From Sphingobacteriales bacterium 44-15 (GTDB lineage Bacteria; Bacteroidota; Bacteroidia; Chitinophagales; Chitinophagaceae): DNA of 64,000 nt. The notes under the pieces are model-generated. The model searched no databases. It was not told the DNA's origin and saw nothing but the letters and a program-made list of their open reading frames with translations. Below, in pieces: positions 1-9,400 of this stretch. Position numbers and translations under genes: made by a program. The stretch is from positions 101,088-165,087 of the forward strand of contig MKWG01000022.1 in the NCBI GenBank assembly GCA_001899685.1. The letters are read 5' to 3'. Every line of letters begins with the position of its first letter. The first letter of the stretch is position 1.

Positions 1-2545
1 GGTCCATCAGCAGTTTGGGTGATGAGAGATCAAGCGGGTTATCCCTGTCGGGCGGAGTAAGATTGATCTCAGGTTCCCAGGCCATCAGTGGCAAAGTAAA
101 GGTCCTTACCCTGTTAGAAGGTAATTTCACCTGCATGCCCTCTACCAGGAAGGGAAATGCTGTATTGTATGCTGTAGCATTATAATCTACCTGCTGCATT
201 TCACCATCCCTGCCGCGTACGCTCCCGGTCTTTATGATCTGCCAGTTGGTGCCAAAGCTCACGCCCAACTGGTTGGCATTACTGCTTACATCCAGCAGGG
301 AGAAAAATTCGTTCTTTATACCAATACTGTTATCCCAGACATCTTCAATATCTTTCTTCAGCTTAAATAACTCTTCAGGACTGTAGATCTTCCCGTCAGG
401 TTTTTTAAACCCTCCAAGTAGGTCTGCCTCCAGTTCCGGCTCCTGCTTTACCAATACGCCATCCGTCAGTACATCACCTATTACTTCAGGTAAAAACTGG
501 TTGGTGGTGAGTTTGGTGGTGGTACTGAAGTTGCCGAAAATAGCTTTTGTTGCTAATGCCGTTTTACTCAATGGCTTTTTTAAAGTGGTAATAGTGATCC
601 TTGCTTTTGCCGCAGAAGTTTTACTTGCTTTTTTGGAAGAAGGTACCGGAGCATTTTCGGGTAGATCCATGATGTTAGGCAGCTCAACACCGCCGAAGTA
701 GAAATTGACTTTTACATTATCGGTTTCTTCATCAGCTCCAACAAAGGTTATGAAGCATACCAGCAGGCTGCTGAAACCTGCGGCTCCTGCCAATCGGTTA
801 TACCTGTCATTATTTGCGCCTCTTCTCCACAATCCCAGCTTTGCCACATAAGGATCGGGCAGGGTAGGGAGGTAGCTGTAAAGGGTAAATACAATAATAA
901 CATTCCCGCGTCTTACGTCAGTCATGCTGTCATTACACTCTCCGAAAAGTATAAATGTTTTTACCGGTGAAACAGTAAATAATGCATTTTCGAGCGCTAT
1001 GGAAAATAACCTGACTTGCTGAGCTGCTCCGACAATCTTAGCCTGGTCTGCCTGCACATCATCTTCTATCAGCATTATCCTCCTGCCGGTCTTACCGCCA
1101 CTGAGCAGGAGAGAACATGATAGAGATTCTACGGGAAATGGTTCTCCGTTCACTTTTACGGGCCTGTCAGCCTCTATATCTGCAGCGCAGAATGTGCTGA
1201 TCACTTCAACCGCAGTCTTACTGTTGCTGATATAAATGAGCGGCGCCTTTTCCAATAATGTGAGATCGGCGGTGGTGCCATGCGGGTTTTGTTCGTCCTG
1301 CCACAACTGCAGGTGCTGTGATGCGCCAAGCCCGTTTGATCCGAGATCAATAATTGCCAGGTCGCCCGGTTTTCCGAGTATGGCAGGATTGAGGAGACGG
1401 ATATCTTCGTCCTGCAGACCTGTCCAGCTTAGGCGTAATCCGTCTCCACATTGCAGCATAACCAGCCCGTTGCCGGAAGCTGCAACAGAAGCGGCTATAT
1501 TAATAGCGCTTGTTGGTAAAGCCCAAAAAGATTTTTGTAGTTGAGCTGATTCCGAAATGCTTGTCCACGGGCTTTGATCTTTGGAAACGGTACATTTATT
1601 TACGCTTGCCTTCCATGGGATCAGCAGCATATCATTTTCATATTTGAACGCAGTGCTTGCGGCAGGCGTAAAACTGAAAGCGATCTCCTGTCCGTATATA
1701 TTACAGGAAGACGGGGCTATCTGTGTAACGTTTGCCTTATTATTTTGCCAGGTAAACATCCATGTGGATGGAAGTGTATAGGCAGCATCACGGGCATCCT
1801 TACCGTAAGGGGAGGTTTCTGCCGCTCCGGCATCTGCTTCCTGCACCAGTTCCAGCGACATATCAATGGCAGTGGCGGGACTAATGGTAATTTGATTATT
1901 CTGCAATGTTGGCGCTGCGCTTAATTTAAGTGTTCCTTTTTTTACCTGCACACCAACAAATCTTTCAACAGGTGCAGATGAAAAAAGGAATTTCGCATTG
2001 ATCCAGACACTGCCGGCAATAATGTTGTAAGAGGTTGTGAGCTGGTTGGCAGGCAGGAATATTCCGCCGCGGAATGAAGCTTTAAACAAAAGTACAGGCT
2101 GGTTGCCGAGATATAAAGTGATCAGCTTTTCTATACGGTATACGTCAATCCATATCTCGCGTCCTTCATTATTGGGGAACGGCCCGAAGCTTTCACTCGG
2201 GGAAGCTCCTGCTGCCCAGTCGGGCTTGCTGCCGGCGATGGCAGGATTGAGCACTGGCGTACTTCGAACAAAAATATTTTCTGTTGCTGCCGACCCGGTA
2301 TTACCGATCAGTTGCTGCGAAATGCTGTCTATATTTTTCAGCGTTTCACTTTTAATGTTCTCCCTGCTGTAAAGATTAGCTTTATAAAAAAGCTGCTCAC
2401 TGCCTGTATTTTCTATGGGCTGATTGAGCAATGAAGAAGCGATCTTTATTCTTGCCTGCTGAAGCGCTTCTTGCTGTGCGCCATCTTTGGCAATAAGATG
2501 GCCGGTAATGCTTTCAAGCATGGCAGACAGTTGCGCCTGTGTCAT
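1..2545 (-). CDS. large uncharacterised protein, 5' part (3' end beyond window)
   Basis: An uninterrupted reading frame starts at the ATG at 2543-2545 and runs off the left edge, so at least 848 residues are visible and the C-terminus is missing. I do not recognise the family. The N-terminus (MTQAQLSAMLESITGHLIAK) is polar and helical with no signal peptide or membrane segment, so the protein is probably cytoplasmic or exported by a leaderless route. The body looks beta-rich, with short strands separated by Gly/Asn/Pro turns. A Lys/Ala-rich stretch (around SSKKASKTSAAKARITITT, near residue 630) separates it from the remaining visible part. Codon use resembles that of neighbouring genes. No neighbour to the left is visible, so context does not help. 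The reading frame is well supported; the function is unknown. Confidence 0.72.
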   Translation of the reverse strand, partial: MTQAQLSAMLESITGHLIAKDGAQQEALQQARIKIASSLLNQPIENTGSEQLFYKANLYSRENIKSETLKNIDSISQQLIGNTGSAATENIFVRSTPVLNPAIAGSKPDWAAGASPSESFGPFPNNEGREIWIDVYRIEKLITLYLGNQPVLLFKASFRGGIFLPANQLTTSYNIIAGSVWINAKFLFSSAPVERFVGVQVKKGTLKLSAAPTLQNNQITISPATAIDMSLELVQEADAGAAETSPYGKDARDAAYTLPSTWMFTWQNNKANVTQIAPSSCNIYGQEIAFSFTPAASTAFKYENDMLLIPWKASVNKCTVSKDQSPWTSISESAQLQKSFWALPTSAINIAASVAASGNGLVMLQCGDGLRLSWTGLQDEDIRLLNPAILGKPGDLAIIDLGSNGLGASQHLQLWQDEQNPHGTTADLTLLEKAPLIYISNSKTAVEVISTFCAADIEADRPVKVNGEPFPVESLSCSLLLSGGKTGRRIMLIEDDVQADQAKIVGAAQQVRLFSIALENALFTVSPVKTFILFGECNDSMTDVRRGNVIIVFTLYSYLPTLPDPYVAKLGLWRRGANNDRYNRLAGAAGFSSLLVCFITFVGADEETDNVKVNFYFGGVELPNIMDLPENAPVPSSKKASKTSAAKARITITTLKKPLSKTALATKAIFGNFSTTTKLTTNQFLPEVIGDVLTDGVLVKQEPELEADLLGGFKKPDGKIYSPEELFKLKKDIEDVWDNSIGIKNEFFSLLDVSSNANQLGVSFGTNWQIIKTGSVRGRDGEMQQVDYNATAYNTAFPFLVEGMQVKLPSNRVRTFTLPLMAWEPEINLTPPDRDNPLDLSSPKLLMD

Positions 2546-2818
2546 CAAATGAAATTTAATGCATGAATAAATAGCAGGTTTTACACAAAACGCAGGATTT
2601 TAAGCTGTAAGATTCATTGGAGCGACTTTAAGTTTTCTAAGTATGCGGATGACGATTGGACGGAAGGGAAAAATCATAGGCATCTGCTCAGGGAGGGACA
2701 GTAATATTAGAAAATAGAAATGACTAATCAAAGCTTTGTTGATAATTTTTAGTATCCGGAGGGAAAGGGTTAGTGAACGGCATAAAAGAAGGGATGGCTG
2801 AGGTGAATGGATGCATGT

Positions 2819-2890
2819 AACGTGAAAAGAGAAAGGTGAGATGGGAGAAGTGAGAGGCTTTCACGTTTATCATTTCACGTCTCATATTCC
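2819..2890. repeat. degenerate TTTCACGTT-type intergenic repeat
   Basis: The stretch between the genes ending at 2545 and 2975 holds repeated GTGAAA/TTTCAC words, including a 9-bp inverted repeat AACGTGAAA (2819-2827) and TTTCACGTT (2859-2867), followed by another TTTCACGT copy. The same word family recurs at 11674-11715, 52222-52250, 54590-54690 and 60370-60390. The rest of 2546-2925 shows no convincing gene. Confidence 0.6.
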
Positions 2891-2925
2891 CTCCTTTAAC
2901 AAAATATTTTTGGATGATGTAATTC

Positions 2926-2949
2926 AAAAAAAGCCACCTTCCGGTGGCT
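2926..2949 (-). terminator. rho-independent terminator of the beta-barrel gene
   Basis: On the minus strand the sequence reads AGCCACC-GGAA-GGTGGCT followed by a run of T (A-run 2926-2932 on the plus strand). It lies 26 bp beyond the stop codon of the gene at 2975-3667, where an intrinsic terminator is expected. Confidence 0.85.
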
Positions 2950-2974
2950 CAATATAAAGTGGATTAGTAAAACG

Positions 2975-3667
2975 CTATAGTTTAAATCCTACAGTGAAGC
3001 TCAATACACGGTGTTTACCCAATTCATTTTCTGAGCTGCTTGTGCCTGACTGTAGCTTTGCCAGTCCCAGACCATAGTTAACGGAGAATAATGCAAATTT
3101 ACTTTGTACACCAACGGTTCCGTTCAGCCCGTAATCGAACCTGCGCATAATGCCATAACCCGAGCCTTCTTCACCACTGGTGAAAGGATCATCATCCGAG
3201 AACTTAATATTCTCTGTACGGGAAAAGCCCACACCTAATATCTCCCCCTCAATTTTGTTCTTACCGCTTACTCCTATTCCCAGGTAGGGGCCTGCACCAA
3301 AAAAGAAGCTTGATTCATCGCCCAGCGGTAGTTTGATCACTGCATTCACGGGCACTTCTATATAGTAAGGTCTTGTGGAAGAACGGATCCAGTTATTTCC
3401 TGAAGTGTTTCCTGATTCTATTTTTGATCCCTTGCCTGTAAAGAAAACTCCCGGTTGTAATGCGAAGAATTTTGTAATGGGAAGGTCAGCCTGAAGCCCT
3501 GCATGAAAAGAAGCAATGCCGCGGGCGTCATCAACATTCCCGTCTTTATCCACGCTGATATTGGCAAGATTTAGACCTGCCTTCACAAATACCGAAGATT
3601 GTTGGGCGTGCAACGAAAGACTACTGATCAGCAACAGTGAACCAAGCACGAATAGACGATTTTTCAT
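2975..3667 (-). CDS. outer-membrane beta-barrel protein (PorT/OMP_b-brl_2 type)
   Basis: A 230-residue protein with a clear Sec signal peptide (MKNRLFVLGSLLLISSLSLHA, cleavage before QQ), followed by alternating amphipathic strands and short Gly/Asn turns typical of small eight-stranded outer-membrane barrels. The opening after cleavage (VFVKAGLNLANISVD), the mid-protein FHAGLQADLPI and the terminal VLSFTVGFKL fit the Bacteroidota 'porin family / outer membrane beta-barrel' group, which is annotated by fold rather than function. It ends in a beta-strand, as Bam substrates do. It stands alone on the minus strand with its own terminator. No specific ligand or role can be read from the sequence. 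Confidence 0.85.
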   Translation of the reverse strand: MKNRLFVLGSLLLISSLSLHAQQSSVFVKAGLNLANISVDKDGNVDDARGIASFHAGLQADLPITKFFALQPGVFFTGKGSKIESGNTSGNNWIRSSTRPYYIEVPVNAVIKLPLGDESSFFFGAGPYLGIGVSGKNKIEGEILGVGFSRTENIKFSDDDPFTSGEEGSGYGIMRRFDYGLNGTVGVQSKFALFSVNYGLGLAKLQSGTSSSENELGKHRVLSFTVGFKL

Positions 3668-3889
3668 AACGTTTCATTTTGTTTGATTAATATTTTTCAA
3701 AAGTCTTGCCAACATACTTGCAGAAAAGGATATAAACGTTGTAAAAGATAAATTATTTGGATAACTGCGAGCGTTGAGAGATTGGGCTTTTGTATTTGTA
3801 GTGATTTGTAGAAATTTAACCTCTTTGAAGAGATAAAAATACCTCTAAAGAAATGTTAAGATGTGGATGCTTCTGCTTACAGGTTATAC

Positions 3890-4135
3890 GCCAACTTTTT
3901 TATCACAAAGCGCACCAAGGGCACGCAGGTTCACAAAGTAATTTTTAGATTATGCCACGAATGCACGAATAAAGGAATCAAAATGCATTATATATTTATG
4001 CATTCTGTACGACAAAAGAAGAAATAGCCGCGAAAGCACAAATTTACACTAATTTACTTCGTGCCTATTCGCGCATTCGTGGCTATTGTATTCATAAATC
4101 AGTCTATTTGCGGACCGCTGGAATTCGCGGCAATC
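3890..4135. repeat. degenerate 'CGAATGCACGAAT / CGCATTCGTGGC' intergenic repeat
   Basis: Within the 473-bp gap 3668-4140 are diverged copies of a short phrase: ATCACAAAGCGCACCAAGGG, GCCACGAATGCACGAATAA, GCGAAAGCACAAATTTACAC and, in the opposite orientation, ATTCGCGCATTCGTGGC. The GCCACGAATGC (3955 region) and GCATTCGTGGC (4073 region) copies are an inverted pair. No coding potential is seen here, and the segment abuts the 3' end of tamL. Confidence 0.55.
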
Positions 4136-4140
4136 TCTTT

Positions 4141-6435
4141 CTAGAACGGATACCCGATCCCCAGATTGAAAACAAGGTTTTCTTTTCGCCATGGTCCGCT
4201 GCCGAAATTGACCTGGTCAATTACCCATCTTTTGTTTTCGGGTAGCCACGGTTTGCGGAGGGGGAATGCCAGGTCTAACCTTAATACCAGGAATGAAATA
4301 TCAAATCTCAGTCCTGCGCCTGCGCCTACGGCGAGCTCCTGCATAAAGCGGTTGCTGAATTGCCCGCCCGGTTTATTGTCGTTTTTGTTGTACAGCCATA
4401 CATTACCGGCATCTATAAAGAGCGCCCCGTATACAATGCTGAAAAGGTGTGCGCGCAGTTCCGTATTCATCTCGAGCTTAATATCGCCCGACTGATCGGG
4501 CAGGAAAGTAGTATTGACAGTGTCTTTGTAGCTGCCGGGTCCGAGCGAGCGGCTCCTGAAAGCACGTATGCTGTTATTGCCTCCCGAAAAAAACTGTTTG
4601 ATAAAAGGCAGCTCTTTTGAATTGCCGTAAGGATAGCCGAAACCGATGATCAGCCTGTTTGCCCATACGTTTTTGGAAGACAGCTTTACATAATACCGGA
4701 TATCGGTCTCCAGTTTTACATACTGTGAAAACTGCGCATTAAAAATGTATTTGGGTTTGTCTTTATTGACATTGGCTCCTGTTACCAGCCCGGCTATATT
4801 ACCGGAGAGATCTGCATTCCCATTGAAGTATAATCCTTTTGAGCCGTTGTTCTGGGTAAGCTCATTGTAGTTGAAATTATAGTTGGAACCGAGGATAAAT
4901 TGCTTTTCAACCGCCTTCTGAAGATTAGGGTTGTTTGCCATGCTGTCAATATATTCCTGTGTTATTGTCCTGGGTTGTACATAATTAATGGAAACAAGAT
5001 TCAGCTCATGTTCCTTTTTGATGGTCTCCTTCCAGGAATAGCCATAAGCAGCCCTGAAGGAATTCATGGTATATAATTTCTGTTTTACCAGCACATCATA
5101 TCCCAGCAGCATATTGGTTTTGGGCACATACCCGCTTTGCGTATTCAGGGAAATAAAGGGCACTACAAACCGTGGAAATACCAGCTTGGCTTCAATGCCG
5201 CCTCTGTACGTATTATAGCCTTTCAACTGGCCGCTGAACTGGACTTCAAAGCCTGTGGTTGCATTAATGGATAATTGTTCTCCGCCATGGAAGGTATTCC
5301 GGTTAAGCCATCCTACCGTGATGGAAGAGCCCGTAAGGTTATTGGATTTAGTGCTGGCATTCAGGTCTGCCCGTATCGCTTTGCGGGGCAGGGAAGTAAG
5401 ATAATAAAATGTATTGAGCTTTGCGGAATCATTGATGTATACGGGCTCAAACCTGTTTTTTACAAACCTGAATACGCCAAGGTTTACCAGCCTGCTGATG
5501 CTTTGGTTATGATCTCTCCGGTTATATACATCTCCCGGCTCAAACTGCATGGACCTCGCAAACATCTCAGGCTTATAATTCTTCTGCCGGTCTACCAGGT
5601 AATACCCCTTGTAATATTCGGCGCCGCTTTTAAGCGTGTCGCTGGCGCCTGCATTTAAGCTATACCCCGAAAATAAGTATACCTTATTAATGGTAAATAG
5701 CTGCGTGGCTTTTTCGGGTGTGCCCGGCTTAGTCCTTACATAAAGGTTCACCTTATTATTTCCAATGGTGCTGTCTGTTTCTACGATCAGGTAATCAGGA
5801 TTGAAATAATAAAAACCATGCTCTTTAAGGTATGTGTCTATCCGTTCCCGTTCTGCTTTGATCACGGAGAGATCGAACGGTGCATTTTTTTTAAGCAGGC
5901 TTTCTCCTGCAACATCGTTTATTGCTTTCAGAAGAGCGCTGCTGTCCCGCTCAAAGCTGACTTCATTTATAGTATATTGTGCTCCGGGGACCGCGTTATA
6001 GTCGGCATGCCCCTTTTTACGTTTTACGGTAGTGTCACCTTCCACTGATGCATGAAAATAACCCCGGTTTTCCAGTGTGCTTTTCAATACCTTTATATTA
6101 TAGTCCACATTTACATTACTAAGCAAAACAGGTGGCTCGCCAACTTTATTCCTTATCCATGCTCCCGGCGATTTTTCTTTTTTAGGGTTTCCTGCCAGGT
6201 TATACATCATCAGCTTGAAAGGTATGCCTAATATTTTTTTATTAGGCAGGGGGCGTACCAGCGCTTCCAGTTCCTCTTTCAGTTTTTTCTTATTCCTGAT
6301 GTCCTTTCCTTCTACTTTTACGGAAGCGCCGGTATATAACGCATCGCCATCAGGTACATAGCGGGTAGTGCTGCAAGACGCCATACTGCAGATCATTACT
6401 ATAACAGCCGTTATCTGTGCAAAGCCTGTTTTCAT
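4141..6435 (-). CDS. tamL: TamL: lipoprotein member of the BamA/TamA (Omp85) family
   Basis: A 764-residue outer-membrane protein starting with a lipoprotein signal (MKTGFAQITAVIVMICSMASC, lipobox Cys21), then POTRA-like repeats (roughly residues 30-300; for example VLKSTLENRGYFHASVEGD) and a C-terminal 16-strand barrel. The Omp85 loop-6 motif is visible as S-I-R-A-F-R around residue 622-627. The last residue is Phe, the usual beta-signal end. Bacteroidota encode this lipidated TamA relative (TamL) next to TamB, and the pair is thought to link inner and outer membranes during envelope assembly. It follows tamB with only 3 bp between stop and start, so the two are surely co-transcribed. Assignment is firm from family features and context; the precise substrate is unknown. 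Confidence 0.92.
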   Translation of the reverse strand: MKTGFAQITAVIVMICSMASCSTTRYVPDGDALYTGASVKVEGKDIRNKKKLKEELEALVRPLPNKKILGIPFKLMMYNLAGNPKKEKSPGAWIRNKVGEPPVLLSNVNVDYNIKVLKSTLENRGYFHASVEGDTTVKRKKGHADYNAVPGAQYTINEVSFERDSSALLKAINDVAGESLLKKNAPFDLSVIKAERERIDTYLKEHGFYYFNPDYLIVETDSTIGNNKVNLYVRTKPGTPEKATQLFTINKVYLFSGYSLNAGASDTLKSGAEYYKGYYLVDRQKNYKPEMFARSMQFEPGDVYNRRDHNQSISRLVNLGVFRFVKNRFEPVYINDSAKLNTFYYLTSLPRKAIRADLNASTKSNNLTGSSITVGWLNRNTFHGGEQLSINATTGFEVQFSGQLKGYNTYRGGIEAKLVFPRFVVPFISLNTQSGYVPKTNMLLGYDVLVKQKLYTMNSFRAAYGYSWKETIKKEHELNLVSINYVQPRTITQEYIDSMANNPNLQKAVEKQFILGSNYNFNYNELTQNNGSKGLYFNGNADLSGNIAGLVTGANVNKDKPKYIFNAQFSQYVKLETDIRYYVKLSSKNVWANRLIIGFGYPYGNSKELPFIKQFFSGGNNSIRAFRSRSLGPGSYKDTVNTTFLPDQSGDIKLEMNTELRAHLFSIVYGALFIDAGNVWLYNKNDNKPGGQFSNRFMQELAVGAGAGLRFDISFLVLRLDLAFPLRKPWLPENKRWVIDQVNFGSGPWRKENLVFNLGIGYPF

Positions 6436-6438
6436 ATA

Positions 6439-9400
6439 TCACTCTTTTCCCGTATCAGAATTTCCTTTCTGCCTGTACTGTTGCCTCAACTCCCTTATTT
6501 TTCTTCTCTCTTCTGCTGTTTGTTTTTTCCGGAATATTTCTTTAAAGCGGTTATAATCAAGTGTGATGGTAAAACCTATGCCGGTTTCCACCACATAACC
6601 GTCTATTTGCCCTTCATACTCATTTTTCCTGTAGCCCCTGAGCATATACCGGCCATCTTCGCTCAGCCGGTAATTGAGCGATACGTTGCCGGCTAAATTT
6701 ACCGGCTGCTGGCTGCTGTTTTCGGGCCCTTCCAGTTCAAAGTTGCTGCCAACGGTGACGGTCAGGCGATCATTCAATAATCTTTTTGAAAGACCTACAT
6801 TCAAATCTGTACGGCTTTGCCTTTCCCCTGTAGTGTAATCGTCTGAAGCATTTACGTCAAAATTCACGTCTACTCCTTTGATGATGTCGGCAGCCATCCT
6901 GTTGAGCTGTTCTGTCATCAGCTTGCTAACGCTTTGCTTTACCATTGTGGAGGTGCTGGTGGAAGAGCTGCTTTTGAAAGGATCGTCTGCAACAAACCTG
7001 TTGAGCAGCAATAATGCAAATACCTGTTTGTTCATTTCTGCATCTTCCTGCCGCAGTAGTTCCAGCTTTGTTTTTACATCGCTCACTATATCATTGGAGA
7101 CACCGGTGGCTTTATCTTCCTCCAGCATAATATCGAAGCTGATAGTTGGCTTAAGCAGCTTGCCACCCATTTTAAGTATAACGTCAAACGGGAGCTTTTG
7201 AAGATACATGTTGCGCTGGGTAGACGATACATCGGCAGCCAACTGGTTTTTAACAAGGTCGAGTGGCGCTGTATTGGCGGTGTATTTGGCAGTAATGTCC
7301 ACACTGGCATCCGTGGGTTCCCCTTCCCACACTATCTTGCTGCCTTTTTCGATATTGAATTTTCTTTTGATGAAATTGAAAGTGAGATCATAGCTTCCGC
7401 TTTCAAGCTCATAAGACCCTGAAAGATTGATCTTCCCGCTGGGATCAATCCCTGCATTCAGTTGCGCTTCTCCTTTTACGTTGAGAAAATCCCCGCTGCC
7501 TTCATCTACTACCAGGGTGAAATCTGCTGCCTTATCCACGTCTATATTTACGGAGATATCCATGCCCTGCAGGCTGGATGTATTAAGCGAATCATAAGAT
7601 GCCCTGAAAAGAGAATCACTTGCAGGTGCGTCCTTGTCTACAAATACTACTATGCCTTCACGGTCTACCACGCCGGGCTCATTCTGGGGCAATACAATGG
7701 TCATTTTGGTCTTGTTGTTCACGCTCAACCTGCCGTCAACAGCCGGTGACGATTCGGTGCCTTTCACTTTCAGCCTTGTATCAAAATACAACTGGCCGTA
7801 GAAAAGCTTATTGTCTTTTTTGGTGCTGTTGAGCGCACGGAAATTATCAGCTCTTATATCGAGATCGAAATTGTAATTTTTGAAATTTTGGGTAGCCGCT
7901 AATCCATCCACGGTAAGCGCATTGCCTGCAGAATCCTTTACTGAAAATTTATTAAAGCGTATGCCTTCTTTGTTTACTGCTATTTTTTCCCGGTCCACCC
8001 GGAAAATATTGTTGAGCATGCTAAGGTTAAACGCCGCCTTATCAAAATTCAGTTCACCATCCACACTGGGCTTGTCTGTACTTCCGGCTATATTGAACTG
8101 TCCGTTCACAGCGCCGGATGCATCGCGTATGGCACCGCCGGAAAATGCCTGTGCAGTAGTAAGCGGCAGCTTCCGGATATCAAGCGTTGCGTCGAAAGTG
8201 CTGCTGTTCGTAAAATAATTCCCGGAAAGATGAATGTCATTGCCATGCCCCGTTACCGAAATGTCTGCATTATAGGTATCAGCAACTTTGTTATTCACTG
8301 CCACTTGTACATTTCCCACTGTATCCTTCTTTATGCTCAGGTCTTTAACATCCAGGTTGCCCACGAAAACGGGTTGCTGTATAATATTGCTCACCGTGAT
8401 TTTCCCGTTGAGGATGCCATCAGCCAGGGTAGAATCCGGTTGTGCAAAACCGGTGAGTGTTGCAATTTTGAAATTGTTGAAGCTGATATCAAGCGGTGCA
8501 TTTTTCCCGGCAGATACGCTGTTGACAGACAACTGCTGCTCGTTTTTACTAAGTGTAAAATTGGTGGCATGTAGGTCATCTTTTTCTATGTGAATATTAT
8601 TCTCAGGCGACAGCGTCCAGTTGCTGTAATTAAGCAGCAGGCTGTCGGGGTTCAATGAAAAAACATACTCGCCTTTAGCCGGCTGCCGGAACAGCCCATT
8701 GACAATATACCTTGATTTTTCAGCCTTGTCGCGTATGTTGAGTGTGAAGTCAATATTGTTGTTATGAATATTTGTATGCAGGCTGGTGGCAAACATAGCC
8801 AGGCTTTTGCCGGCAACGATTTCATCTGCTTTAATACCGGCAATGAGGCTGCTGTCCTCTGTACCGGCGTTGAGCACCAGGTTTTTGATGTGATTTTCCC
8901 CTACGTACACCGCGCCTGCATGCAGGTCAGCATTCCAGCCGCTGCTGTCTGTAAAATGACTTTGAAGGTTTACCGAATCGAGCTTTTGCAGGTCAGGGAC
9001 GAATGCTTTCAGTACGGGGCTGTTGACGATGTCCGCATGGAAAGTAAAATCATAAGGAGCAGTACGGGACACAGTACCTGCGCTGTCTGCTGTGGAGAAG
9101 TAGGGCTCAATGGCTTTTTGGATAATGCTTCCCATCTCTGTCAGCTTATACCTGCCCTGCAATCTTGCATTGATCACATCGCTGCTCAATGCAAGGTATC
9201 TTGCAGTATCAAGGCTGCCTGCTTCCAGCCTGATGCTGTCTATGCTGATCCTTTGCTGGTTGTGCACCAGCAATGATTGCAGCACGAATAATTTTCCTTC
9301 CAGGCTGTCGGGGTTGCTGTCAGGGAAGCTGCCATCAATTTTTCCATGATAGATAAGATGATCATTGGACAGATGCAATTCGTGGAACCTGATACTGTCA

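Noticed and set aside
2724-2927. 67-codon open frame on the minus strand
   Set aside because: It covers the TTTCACGTT repeat and runs to the terminator; the protein has no family character or signal, so it is most likely chance.
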